Assembly: GCA_017394515.1 (NCBI GenBank)
Contig: JAFPXY010000064.1
Location: forward strand, 1 to 49,352
Direction of reading: 5' to 3'
DNA: 49,352 nt
From: Bacillota bacterium
GTDB lineage: Bacteria > Bacillota > Clostridia > Peptostreptococcales > Anaerovoracaceae
The notes beneath the pieces are model-generated. The model was not told the DNA's origin. It made no database searches and saw only the letters and a list, made by a program, of their open reading frames with translations. A program made the translations under genes and the position numbers. Positions 42,400-49,352 of this stretch are shown in pieces (positions within the stretch are counted from its first letter, which is position 1; each line of letters begins with the position of its first letter).

Positions 42400-44790
42400 T
42401 TATGCAGTCTCTTCCTCTAAATGAGCTGTTCTGTAGATGATGGCTTCCTGTGCGCTCACATCGAGCTCTGTGAAGTAAGCCATGTATCCTGCTACACGAA
42501 CCATAAGGCCCTTGTAGTTCTCAGGATTCTTCTGAGCATCTCTTAAGGTCTTAGTATCAACAACGTTGATCTGGATGTGCTCTCCGCCATGATCGAAGAA
42601 GGTCTTGATGACACCTTCGATGATGTTGAGACCCTTCTCACCTTCAACGCCCTTAGGGTCGAATCTCAGGTTAAACAGTGCTCCGTCGTGGAAAGCATCC
42701 TGGCCCATGGAAGCTACGGAAAGAACTGTAGCTGTAGGACCGTTCACGTCTCTTCCCATCATAGGTGAAGCGTTGTCGCAAAGAGGCTCGCCTGCAAGTC
42801 TTCCATCGGGAAGAGCTCCGGTAACCTGTCCGTGAGATACGTTTACTGTCTGGGAATGTACGTTGAAGGAATACCAGCCGCCTCTTGCATCGTGCCATGT
42901 CTGAACGTTGTCAGCGATGAAGTGCATCATTTCCTTATAGATGGCGTCAACGTGCTCGTTGTCGTTACCGAACTTAGGAGGCTTGTTTAAGAGAAGCTGT
43001 CTCAGTCTCTCATAGCCTTCGAAGTTGGCGTCACAAGCCTTGATGAGTTCATCCATGGTGCAATCCTTATCTTCGAATACGCACTTTTCAACTGCAGCGA
43101 TGGAGTCTGCCAAGTTGGCAGCGCCGGTGATGTAGAGACCTGCGGTTGAATATTTTGCGCCACCATGCTGAACGGATTTGCCGGATTCTACGCAGCCCTT
43201 GGTTACCATGGATGCGAAGATGACGGGATATCTGTTCATGTGGATGGACTGCATGAGGTTGTAGCCGATCCTGATGAGGTCATAGTGGTGGATGATCTGC
43301 TTCTTGAGAGCATCCTTGAATTCTTCAATGTTCTTGAATTCTCTGGGGTCTCCGGTCTGAAGTCCCATGAGCTTGCCGGTTGAAGGATCTACGCCGTTAT
43401 GGAGTACGAATTCCAGCATCTTACCCATGTTGACGTAACCTGCGTCGGGAGAACCGTCTGTGGATCCGCCGCCGGGGCCGGGCTGGATGCATCCTACGAT
43501 GGTCCAGTCACGAGCTTCCTCGATGGAGCAACCCTTGCCGAGAGCCATCTTCATAGCAGCGTTGTCGTTGAAGAAACCAGGGTTAGCCTGTCCGTCCTGG
43601 ATCATCTCGCAGCCCTTCTTGATCAGGTCTTCAGGAGTTCCCTCCCAGACTCTGACTGCCATTACGGGCTGAGTGGTCTTAAGACGGTTTGCTACCTCGA
43701 GGCACATATAGGACAGATCGTTGGTGGCATCTCCGCCTTCAGGCTTCTGTCCGCCTACGATGAGGATCTCCCACATGGGATATCCCGCAAAGGAGGTTGC
43801 ATACCAGTTGTCTCTTACTTCATATACTTCGCAGGACTTGAGATACAGACATGCGAGAAGTTCGAAAGCTTCCTCTTCAGTCAGTGTCTTGTCGTCGATA
43901 ACGTCCTTCTTGTAGTAAGGCCACATGTACTGGTCGAATCTTCCATAGCCGTTTGCTGTGGTGCATACTTCGATGTGGAAGAATACGTGTACGAACCAGA
44001 TCATCTGAAGTGCCTGCCAGAAGGTCTGAGGAGGATTTTCGGGAACTACTCTGCAGTTAGCTGCGATCTGAAGGAGTTCTGCTTTTCTCTTTTCGTCTGT
44101 ACATTCAGCTGCCTGACGCTCTGCCTCTTCAGCCATTCTGTGTGCGTAGGTGATAAGTCCGCCGCACTGAATGATGCAAGCCTTCCAGTAGTCGATCTTA
44201 GCCTGGTCTTCCATGGACTGAGGAACGAGATTGTCGATATTTCTCTGACACTCGTCCATATATCCCTTGATACCTACGGTGAGGATCTTCTCATGGTCGC
44301 AGGTGGTCTCTCCGGATACGCCGTTGGTAAGTCCGACAGTGATGATATCGTCCTTCATGCACTCTCTGATGTGAGGAGGGAATGCTGTGGCTGCGATGTC
44401 TTCCATAGCTTTGCCGTCCCAGTATTTCAGAGTTTCAAGGATCTTCTCTCTGTCTTCAGGAGTGATATCGTATGGGTCTTTACTTCTGGTAGTGAATTCA
44501 TCGATATCGGAAATATACCAGGAGCTGGACTGGAATTCAGGATAGAGGTTGGCTCCTCTGTATCTGTCGGTAGCTGTACCTACAACCAGTTCGTCCTCCA
44601 TGATCAGAGTTGTCATGTGTTCCATGACATAGTTGCAAACCTTTGCTCTGAAGATGGGAACTGCATCTCCTGCAAACTGCTTGTATGCTTCCGTTGCCAG
44701 AACGATACGCTCTGCTGTAATAGCAGGTCTGGTATTCCAGAGCTTTTCTCTCATTCTGGTAAGTCTTTCGTTCAAATAGATGTCTTTCAT
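42400..44790 (-). CDS. Glycyl radical enzyme of unknown substrate
   Basis: 796 residues. Pyruvate-formate-lyase-like glycyl radical enzyme. The radical glycine is G768 in MVRVAGYMAYF. The thiyl cysteine is C434 in IVGCIQPGPGGG. Dehydratases and lyases of this superfamily (glycerol dehydratase, choline TMA-lyase CutC, hydroxyproline dehydratase, isethionate lyase) have GCVE, with Glu as base two residues after the Cys; here Q436 stands instead. Length is near the dehydratase/decarboxylase groups and shorter than CutC (about 850). The neighbours are its activase and an SDR dehydrogenase. GGAGG precedes the ATG; a run of nine C lies 24 bases ahead of it. Substrate cannot be named. Confidence 0.9.
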   Translation of the reverse strand: MKDIYLNERLTRMREKLWNTRPAITAERIVLATEAYKQFAGDAVPIFRAKVCNYVMEHMTTLIMEDELVVGTATDRYRGANLYPEFQSSSWYISDIDEFTTRSKDPYDITPEDREKILETLKYWDGKAMEDIAATAFPPHIRECMKDDIITVGLTNGVSGETTCDHEKILTVGIKGYMDECQRNIDNLVPQSMEDQAKIDYWKACIIQCGGLITYAHRMAEEAERQAAECTDEKRKAELLQIAANCRVVPENPPQTFWQALQMIWFVHVFFHIEVCTTANGYGRFDQYMWPYYKKDVIDDKTLTEEEAFELLACLYLKSCEVYEVRDNWYATSFAGYPMWEILIVGGQKPEGGDATNDLSYMCLEVANRLKTTQPVMAVRVWEGTPEDLIKKGCEMIQDGQANPGFFNDNAAMKMALGKGCSIEEARDWTIVGCIQPGPGGGSTDGSPDAGYVNMGKMLEFVLHNGVDPSTGKLMGLQTGDPREFKNIEEFKDALKKQIIHHYDLIRIGYNLMQSIHMNRYPVIFASMVTKGCVESGKSVQHGGAKYSTAGLYITGAANLADSIAAVEKCVFEDKDCTMDELIKACDANFEGYERLRQLLLNKPPKFGNDNEHVDAIYKEMMHFIADNVQTWHDARGGWYSFNVHSQTVNVSHGQVTGALPDGRLAGEPLCDNASPMMGRDVNGPTATVLSVASMGQDAFHDGALFNLRFDPKGVEGEKGLNIIEGVIKTFFDHGGEHIQINVVDTKTLRDAQKNPENYKGLMVRVAGYMAYFTELDVSAQEAIIYRTAHLEEETA

Positions 44791-44813
44791 TTATTTCCTC
44801 CGTGATAATTAAT

Positions 44814-44822
44814 GGGGGGGGG
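44814..44822. repeat. Nine-base G/C homopolymer between SDR and glycyl radical genes
   Basis: A run of nine G on the plus strand (nine C on the coding strand) starts right after the SDR stop codon and lies about 24 bases upstream of the glycyl radical enzyme start. Such a tract is the only long G/C homopolymer seen in the window and is prone to slippage. Confidence 0.9.
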
Positions 44823-45581
44823 TTAGCCGAGCATCATGCCGCCGTCAATAAGAAGGTTGGTGGAGTTTACATAGCTTGCGTCATCTGTGCAGAGCCAGTA
44901 TACGCCGTTAGCGATCTCAACGGGCTTGGCAGTTCTTCCCATGGGCCCAAGGGTGATGGAAGCGTTTCCGCCGGTGATCTCGTTGTAATCGTCCAGGGAC
45001 TGCTTCAGCATATTGGTGTCTACCCAACCGGGTGATACGGAGTTAGCTCTGATGCCAAACTCTGCGTACTCATTGGCTACGTTCTTTGTCATACCGATTA
45101 CTGCCCACTTTGATGAGCCATAACCGATCTCCCAGGTGTAACCTGTCATACCGGATACTGAGCCGAAGTTTACGATAGCGCCCTTCTTTTGCTCTACCAT
45201 CTGAGGCAGAGTGTACTTCATCATTAGGAAGGTACCGAATGTGTTGATCTCATATATCCTCTTGAAGTTTTCAAAAGTATAGTCGATAGTGGGTGCATAG
45301 GTTCCGCAGATACCTGCTGTGTTGACGAGAGCATCAATCCTGCCGCAGTCTTCTACGATCTTAGCGATAGTGCTTTTGACCTGCTCTTCGGAAGAGATAT
45401 CAAGAGTATATCCTGCTACCTTTGATCTATCGAATCCCATATCATTTATAGCCTTTTCGATGGGTGCGTCAGCTATATCGAGCATACATGCAAAATATCC
45501 ATTATCAAGGAATTTCTTAACTACTTCTTTACCGATTCCGCCGCCTGCTCCTGTAACAACTACTACTCTTTCAGTCTTCAT
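44823..45581 (-). CDS. Short-chain dehydrogenase/reductase
   Basis: 252 residues, classical SDR. Nucleotide motif TGAGGGIG (10-17), NTAG (about 87-90), and the catalytic S141, Y154 and K158 in YGSSK. An Asp after the second strand (LDIAD, about 34-38) favours NAD over NADP. The C-terminal SPGWVDT and LIDGGMMLG are typical of the FabG/3-oxoacyl reductase-like branch. It is first in the operon with the glycyl radical enzyme and activase, so it probably oxidises or reduces the substrate or product of that enzyme, an alcohol/ketone step. The substrate is unknown. Confidence 0.93.
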   Translation of the reverse strand: MKTERVVVVTGAGGGIGKEVVKKFLDNGYFACMLDIADAPIEKAINDMGFDRSKVAGYTLDISSEEQVKSTIAKIVEDCGRIDALVNTAGICGTYAPTIDYTFENFKRIYEINTFGTFLMMKYTLPQMVEQKKGAIVNFGSVSGMTGYTWEIGYGSSKWAVIGMTKNVANEYAEFGIRANSVSPGWVDTNMLKQSLDDYNEITGGNASITLGPMGRTAKPVEIANGVYWLCTDDASYVNSTNLLIDGGMMLG

Positions 45582-45614
45582 GTGTTTACCTCCGTAATTG
45601 TATTATTAGAATAA

Positions 45615-45670
45615 AATATTGGACTTTTCTCAGGGACATATTTATACCATACATCCAATATTATTGTAAA
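45615..45670 (-). promoter_or_regulatory. SDR-glycyl radical promoter with a spaced inverted repeat
   Basis: Minus strand TTTACA (45670-45665), 18 bp, TATAAA (45646-45641). Perfect 9-base arms AATATTGGA (45615-45623) and TCCAATATT (45654-45662) flank the -10, one arm inside the spacer and one about 20 bases downstream. Likely sites for the divergently encoded AraC-type protein. A TATAAT (45770-45775) is a -10 candidate for that gene. Confidence 0.6.
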
Positions 45671-45820
45671 TTAGAGGTGTTTTTTGCGCAACAATTAATT
45701 TGCTCTAAAAATCGATTTTTTTGCTTAGAAAATGAACTAAAAGTCTTTAAATTTATACCACAATTAGTTTATAATAAACATATAGCAAAATAATTCACTT
45801 TTAACAATCAGGTAAACAAA

Positions 45821-47677
45821 ATGCTTTTCGAAAAAATTACTTATCAGGACGACTTCCCGTTGAAGATCACCATAGCGAATATCAAGGAATATCCTATCCA
45901 CTACCACCAGGATACGGAGTTCGTTTTGGTGCTCAAGGGCGAGATCGCATTAAAAAATGGTTACTGTACATATACTCTCAAAGCGGGTGACATCTTCACC
46001 AATTCCGGCCACGAAGTTCACAGCCTCACATCCACAGGCGAGGACAACGTAGTTGCCGTGATCCAGATAAGCACCCACTATTTCTCCCAGTACTTTCCTA
46101 ACCTGACCAAGGCCTGCTACAGGACCTATACCAACAAGGGTCAGGACAAGAAGCACGATACCTTAAGGGAGAAGCTGCTGGAGATCCTTCTTCAGTATTC
46201 CATCAAAGGCTTTAACTACAAATCAGAGTGCACCTACATGATGGTGGATGTCATCAAGTACATCGATAAATATTTCAATCTCTTTGCCTTTGAGGGAGAC
46301 GTGGTGGTAAACTTCGAATCCGGCAACCAGATAACCATCGATCGTATCAGCCGCATCATCGGCTATATTTACGAGTTCCACTCGGATCAGATAACCTTGA
46401 ACGATCTGGCGGACATGGAGCACCTCTCCACCTTCTACCTGAGTCACATCATCAAGAACTACACCGGAATGAACTTCAGGGAGTTCCTGTGCTTCGCCAG
46501 AGTCGAATGGTCGGAGATCGATCTTTTGGAGACCAACAAAAAGATCTCCAGGATCGCCCGCGACGTGGGATTCTCAACCACCTCATATTACGAAAAATAT
46601 TTCAAAAAATGGTTCGGCACCGATCCTCAGACCTATCGTGAGGAACACCTTCCTCTGGTCATGAGCGATATCAGACAGGGAGTTATGTTCGATCTCAACT
46701 CCAACGAGACCATCGCCATCATAAGGAAATCCCTGTCCTCTTTGAGTTCCCAGAATCCCAGCAAGACTCACGTGAACGCTCTCAAGCTGGAGCTCAACGT
46801 TAATACCCTGGCGCCTGTGATCTCCACCCTGGACCATTACCTTGACGTGATGATCACCCTGGACGATTTCAGGGCTTTAGGCTATTCCATCTTTGGTCTC
46901 ATAGCTGATCTGAATCCCAGGAGAGTAACCATACTGACCAAGCCTGAGGACACTCTTTCGGACATAAACAGAGTAAAGATCTTAATGACTTCTGCAGGTT
47001 TCGAAGTTGGCTTGAACGACAATATCAATACCAACCCTACCCAGTCCTACGGCTTTGATTCCATAGCTTATCCCATCTTCCTCTTCAACAGGGTCCTCAA
47101 ATCCAAAGAACAGTGGATAAAGTTAAGGCTCAGAGATCCGGCTGTAACTTCGGATATCATCAAGGGTTACCCTGCGGTACTGACTTCAGAAGGCATCAAA
47201 AAACCCGTCTATTACGCCTATGAAGCCTTAAGCGCCATCTCCGGAGAGATAATCTACTGGGGTAAGCAGTACTGCGTCATCAGATCCTATCACATGAACA
47301 GTCCCTTCTTTGTTATCATCTGCTGCAACTTCAACGAACAGATATACAATCTCTGTATCGGAGAATCCACCATGCAGAACGTCAAGGATGTAATAAACGA
47401 CTTTAAGGATGAGATCGACATCTCAATGAATATGTCCATAGATCAGGGAATGTATAATATCATGAAGTACTCTCTGACAAAGGGCAAAGGAATATTCTCA
47501 TATATGTCCACCATGGACTTCCCGGAAAGCGTACACGAGCTTCAGGAACTGCCAAGCATAGTTTCCACACAGCCCGATCTTGACATGTACGTGGAAGACG
47601 TGAGAGCCACTTTCAATATCAATTTTGCTATCAAGGGAGCCGGCATTCAGCTGGCAGTGATCTCACCTAAGGAGTAG
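45821..47677 (+). CDS. AraC-family regulator with N-terminal cupin and C-terminal GH39-like domain
   Basis: 618 residues. An N-terminal cupin-like sensor (about 15-90, with YPIHYHQDTEFVLVLKGE and AGDIFTNSGHEVHS) and an AraC double helix-turn-helix (about 185-285, with LNDLADMEHLSTFYLSHIIKNY, FREFLCFARVEW and the signature KISRIARDVGFSTTSYYEKYFKKWFG) are followed by a 330-residue C-terminal region. That extension resembles the catalytically dead glycosidase-39-like domains of some large Firmicute AraC proteins. It is divergent from the SDR-glycyl radical operon and probably controls it. Followed after 3 bases by the EamA transporter. Stop is TAG. Confidence 0.9.
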   Translation: MLFEKITYQDDFPLKITIANIKEYPIHYHQDTEFVLVLKGEIALKNGYCTYTLKAGDIFTNSGHEVHSLTSTGEDNVVAVIQISTHYFSQYFPNLTKACYRTYTNKGQDKKHDTLREKLLEILLQYSIKGFNYKSECTYMMVDVIKYIDKYFNLFAFEGDVVVNFESGNQITIDRISRIIGYIYEFHSDQITLNDLADMEHLSTFYLSHIIKNYTGMNFREFLCFARVEWSEIDLLETNKKISRIARDVGFSTTSYYEKYFKKWFGTDPQTYREEHLPLVMSDIRQGVMFDLNSNETIAIIRKSLSSLSSQNPSKTHVNALKLELNVNTLAPVISTLDHYLDVMITLDDFRALGYSIFGLIADLNPRRVTILTKPEDTLSDINRVKILMTSAGFEVGLNDNINTNPTQSYGFDSIAYPIFLFNRVLKSKEQWIKLRLRDPAVTSDIIKGYPAVLTSEGIKKPVYYAYEALSAISGEIIYWGKQYCVIRSYHMNSPFFVIICCNFNEQIYNLCIGESTMQNVKDVINDFKDEIDISMNMSIDQGMYNIMKYSLTKGKGIFSYMSTMDFPESVHELQELPSIVSTQPDLDMYVEDVRATFNINFAIKGAGIQLAVISPKE

Positions 47678-47680
47678 ACC

Positions 47681-48598
47681 GTGAAAGACGACCATAGACA
47701 TGAACTTCTGGCATTCTTCGGGCTTATACTGGCCGCGCTTTTCTGGGGCATCAGCTATCCCCTGACCAAGTACGTGGAAGACTGCCCTACCTTTTACATC
47801 ATATCCATAAGATTTGCCCTGGCCACTGTGGTCCTGGCCATATTCAACTTCCGCCACTTCAGGAATTTCAACTTCGACACTTTGAAGCTTGCTTTCATCC
47901 TGAGCATCATAGTGACGGGCATGTATATCTTCAACATCATAGGAGTCAAGTATACCACTTCCGTCAGAGCATCTTTCTTTACGACTCTGAGCTTCCTGGT
48001 ATGCCCGGTGATCAACAGGCTGCTCTACAAAGAGAAGATCTCTTCCATCATCGGAAAGAGCGCTTTGATCTGCCTTGTTGGAACGTGCATGCTCTGCTAC
48101 AAGCCGGATATGGGAGGACTGGTTATAAACCCGGGTGATATTCTTTGCGCCCTGGCTTCCATCGCAGGAGCCATCAACATCATCTATATGGAAAAGATGA
48201 CCCATCGGGCCGATGTAGACAACAACGTGTTCATAGTTTGTCTTATGGCTTTCATTTCCATCTGGGGAACGGCCATCGCTCTTGTAAGAGGCGAATTCGC
48301 CTATAACGCTCTGGTCACTTCACAGCAGATGACGGCCATCGTCATCATGGGAATCTTCTCCAGCGCCGGAGCTTTTCTTCTTCAGATCCACTGTGAGAAG
48401 CTGGTATCCTCCAACAGGGTTGGGATCATCTTCTCTCTGGAACCGGCCTCCGGCTGCATCTTATCCGTGCTTCTAATACATGAGGCCATGTCTCTGATCG
48501 GCTGGCTTGGCGCCCTGGTCATCATGATCTCGATCATCTATATGGAACTGGCAAACAATAAAGAACAAGCTAAATTATCAGACAGGAAGGTAAATTGA
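47681..48598 (+). CDS. EamA/DMT-family transporter
   Basis: 305 residues with ten hydrophobic segments in two EamA repeats (first about 10-145, second about 155-295): AALFWGISYPLTKYV opens the first, and FSLEPASGCILSVLLIHEAMSLIGWLGALVIM closes the second. GTG start, with AAGGAG of the preceding gene's end 7 bases ahead; the two genes are translationally coupled. DMT proteins move small metabolites such as amino acids or amines. Linked to the AraC-type regulator, it may import or export the substrate or product of the glycyl radical locus. Confidence 0.9.
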   Translation: MKDDHRHELLAFFGLILAALFWGISYPLTKYVEDCPTFYIISIRFALATVVLAIFNFRHFRNFNFDTLKLAFILSIIVTGMYIFNIIGVKYTTSVRASFFTTLSFLVCPVINRLLYKEKISSIIGKSALICLVGTCMLCYKPDMGGLVINPGDILCALASIAGAINIIYMEKMTHRADVDNNVFIVCLMAFISIWGTAIALVRGEFAYNALVTSQQMTAIVIMGIFSSAGAFLLQIHCEKLVSSNRVGIIFSLEPASGCILSVLLIHEAMSLIGWLGALVIMISIIYMELANNKEQAKLSDRKVN

Positions 48599-48599
48599 T

Positions 48600-49133
48600 A
48601 TGTCAGGAAATTACAATGTAACAAGATATGAGGCGGATATTCCCATGGATGAGCTTATCAGGGATTATTTCGACTATGAGAAGACTCACAAATTATGTCA
48701 GGCCTGCTCCGGCTACGCCGGAACCTGGGGCTGCCCTCCCTTCGACTTCGATCCGAAGGATTATCTAATGCAGTTTTCAAAATTCCACATGGTGGTGGAT
48801 AAGATCGATAACTCCAACGCCACATCAGTGGACGAAGCTCAGGAATGGCTTTTCAAGGAAAAAACCCGCTACGACAAGGACATGCTTGATATGGAGGCTG
48901 CCAATCCCGGAAGCCAGGCCATGGCAGCTCAGGAATGTCAGTACTGCAAGACCTGCGCTCGCCTTTCAGGACATCCTTGTATCCATCCGGATCTGATGCG
49001 CTACAGTCTGGAGTCCATAGGTTCCTTCCCGGTGAATCTGGTTCACGATAAACTGGGCTTCGATATCCTTTGGTCCGACGGCACATCCATACCGGAGTAT
49101 TATTTGCTTGTAGCTGGAGTGCTAATGAAATAA
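48600..49133 (+). CDS. DUF2284-type cysteine-rich metal-binding protein
   Basis: 177 residues. Two cysteine groups: LCQACSGYAGTWGCPPFDFD (about 34-53) and CQYCKTCARLSGHPCIHPDL (about 114-133), the pattern of the DUF2284 family, suggesting an Fe-S cluster or zinc. No membrane segment. Members are often found beside corrinoid methyltransferase and other anaerobic metabolic genes, but the function is unknown. It starts 1 base after the EamA stop and ends the plus-strand operon; a strong terminator follows. Confidence 0.85.
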   Translation: MSGNYNVTRYEADIPMDELIRDYFDYEKTHKLCQACSGYAGTWGCPPFDFDPKDYLMQFSKFHMVVDKIDNSNATSVDEAQEWLFKEKTRYDKDMLDMEAANPGSQAMAAQECQYCKTCARLSGHPCIHPDLMRYSLESIGSFPVNLVHDKLGFDILWSDGTSIPEYYLLVAGVLMK

Positions 49134-49146
49134 AAATTGCAAATGT

Positions 49147-49179
49147 AAAGGGGCTGTCTCACAATGAGACAGCCCCTTT
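49147..49179 (+). terminator. Long perfect terminator hairpin
   Basis: AAAGGGGCTGTCTCA/TGAGACAGCCCCTTT, a 15-bp perfect stem with the loop CAA, 13 bases after the DUF2284 stop. It ends in TTT only, but the stem is very stable and symmetric. Confidence 0.85.
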
Positions 49180-49190
49180 AATATGGTGAT

Positions 49191-49352
49191 ACGGCCTAAT
49201 CTTGTGATTCTTGAGGTTTAGGCCGTCATGCAAAAAACTCGCACGGCCTAAATCCTTGTTTCCATAATCCTAGGCCGTCATTTGTTTTTTGCAGACTAAG
49301 GATCTCACTGTAATTTCAGGCCGCGTTTTGCTTTTCCCATTCAAAAAACTCC
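49191..49352. repeat. Tandem 52-bp hairpin repeats carrying the CAAAAAACT motif
   Basis: Unit 1 (49191-49242) and unit 2 (49243-49294) each begin ACGGCCTA, have a variable 18-20 base middle, close with TAGGCCGTCAT, and end in a poly-A/T motif: GCAAAAAACTC in unit 1, GTTTTTTGC in unit 2. The hairpin arms pair perfectly over 9 and 8 bp. A third, decayed unit (from 49295) has AGGCCGCG and CAAAAAACTC (49342-49351) and runs into the window edge. No coding frame fits; looks like an intergenic repeat family. Confidence 0.75.

Larger units (their letters stand above)
885..49351. repeat. Dispersed short motif CAAAAAACT (extended GCAAAAAACTC)
   Basis: Exact CAAAAAACT on the plus strand starts at 885, 2118, 4736, 17968, 26185, 28683, 32814, 49231 and 49342. 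Its complement AGTTTTTTG starts at 6895, 14037, 14729, 17414 and 32503. Eleven of the fourteen extend to CAAAAAACTC and seven to GCAAAAAACTC. About 0.4 copies of a 9-mer are expected in 49 kb on both strands. Copies lie both inside genes (XRE, minD-like, pdp, deoB, rmuC, lysO, pylSc, pylC) and between genes. The span given is only the range over which copies were seen. Confidence 0.8.

Noticed and set aside
42400-44790. Glycyl radical enzyme as choline trimethylamine-lyase CutC
   Set aside because: It has GCIQ rather than GCVE, is about 50 residues shorter, and no bacterial microcompartment or cut genes are nearby. The neighbouring TMA methyltransferase makes the idea tempting but is not enough.
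43399-44805. 468-residue plus-strand open frame opposite the glycyl radical gene
   Set aside because: It is antisense to a clear, conserved gene and has no recognisable domains. It is long only because of the codon bias of the true gene.
49191-49352. CRISPR array or integron attC sites at the right edge
   Set aside because: Only two clear units without unique spacers of fixed length between direct repeats, and no attC core (RYYYAAC/GTTRRRY) pairs or cas or integrase genes in view.

Overview
The window comes from a low-to-mid GC Gram-positive anaerobe, most likely a clostridial Firmicute (Eubacteriales). The grounds are strong GGAGG-type ribosome binding sites, sigma-A-like promoters, an infC-rpmI-rplT operon with an L20-type leader and a probable AUU start, RNase Y, clostridial GGGtGRT and NifU-like genes, and glycyl-radical and corrinoid chemistry. 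The sequence alone does not fix the genus.

About 0-28.4 kb is mostly housekeeping. On the minus strand lie a small membrane protein and an XRE regulator, a MATE-cysteine desulfurase-MscS group, rny, a MinD-like ATPase, radC, cmk-nrdR, an FKBP-type lipoprotein, a BMP-type binding protein, and a run rmuC-phosphoesterase-deoB-pdp-NifU-like-GGGtGRT. The plus strand carries ilvB-ilvN and a PatB/MalY aminotransferase. Then come sfsA with a frameshifted ybaK, a secreted leucine-rich-repeat protein, a decayed Rpn-family nuclease gene, infC-rpmI-rplT (minus) and lexA (plus).

About 28.4-39.8 kb (minus strand) is the most striking region: an apparently continuous operon mttC-mttB-mtbB-activase-pylC-pylSc-pylD-pylT-pylSn-pylB-lysO. 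The trimethylamine and dimethylamine methyltransferase genes each contain one in-frame TAG (38033-38035 and 36437-36439), and the same operon encodes the complete kit for the 22nd amino acid: the biosynthesis enzymes PylBCD, a pyrrolysyl-tRNA synthetase split into PylSn and PylSc, and the CUA-anticodon tRNA-Pyl. A corrinoid protein and a reductive activase complete a pathway that would take methyl groups from TMA and DMA. The methyl acceptor transferase and the monomethylamine enzyme are not in the window.

About 39.9-49.1 kb holds a secreted RCC1-like protein, then a second catabolic locus: an SDR dehydrogenase, a glycyl radical enzyme of unknown substrate (GCIQ in place of the usual GCVE active site) and its activase. 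It is divergent from a large AraC-type regulator followed by an EamA transporter and a DUF2284-type cysteine-rich protein. Whether this locus feeds methylamines to the Pyl operon is an open and attractive hypothesis.

Two signals cut across genes. The motif CAAAAAACT (often GCAAAAAACTC) occurs 14 times on both strands, inside and between genes, far above chance. The last 160 bases hold 52-bp hairpin repeats, the first of which carries the same motif. TAG is also an ordinary stop codon for about ten genes here, including pylC and pylSc themselves.
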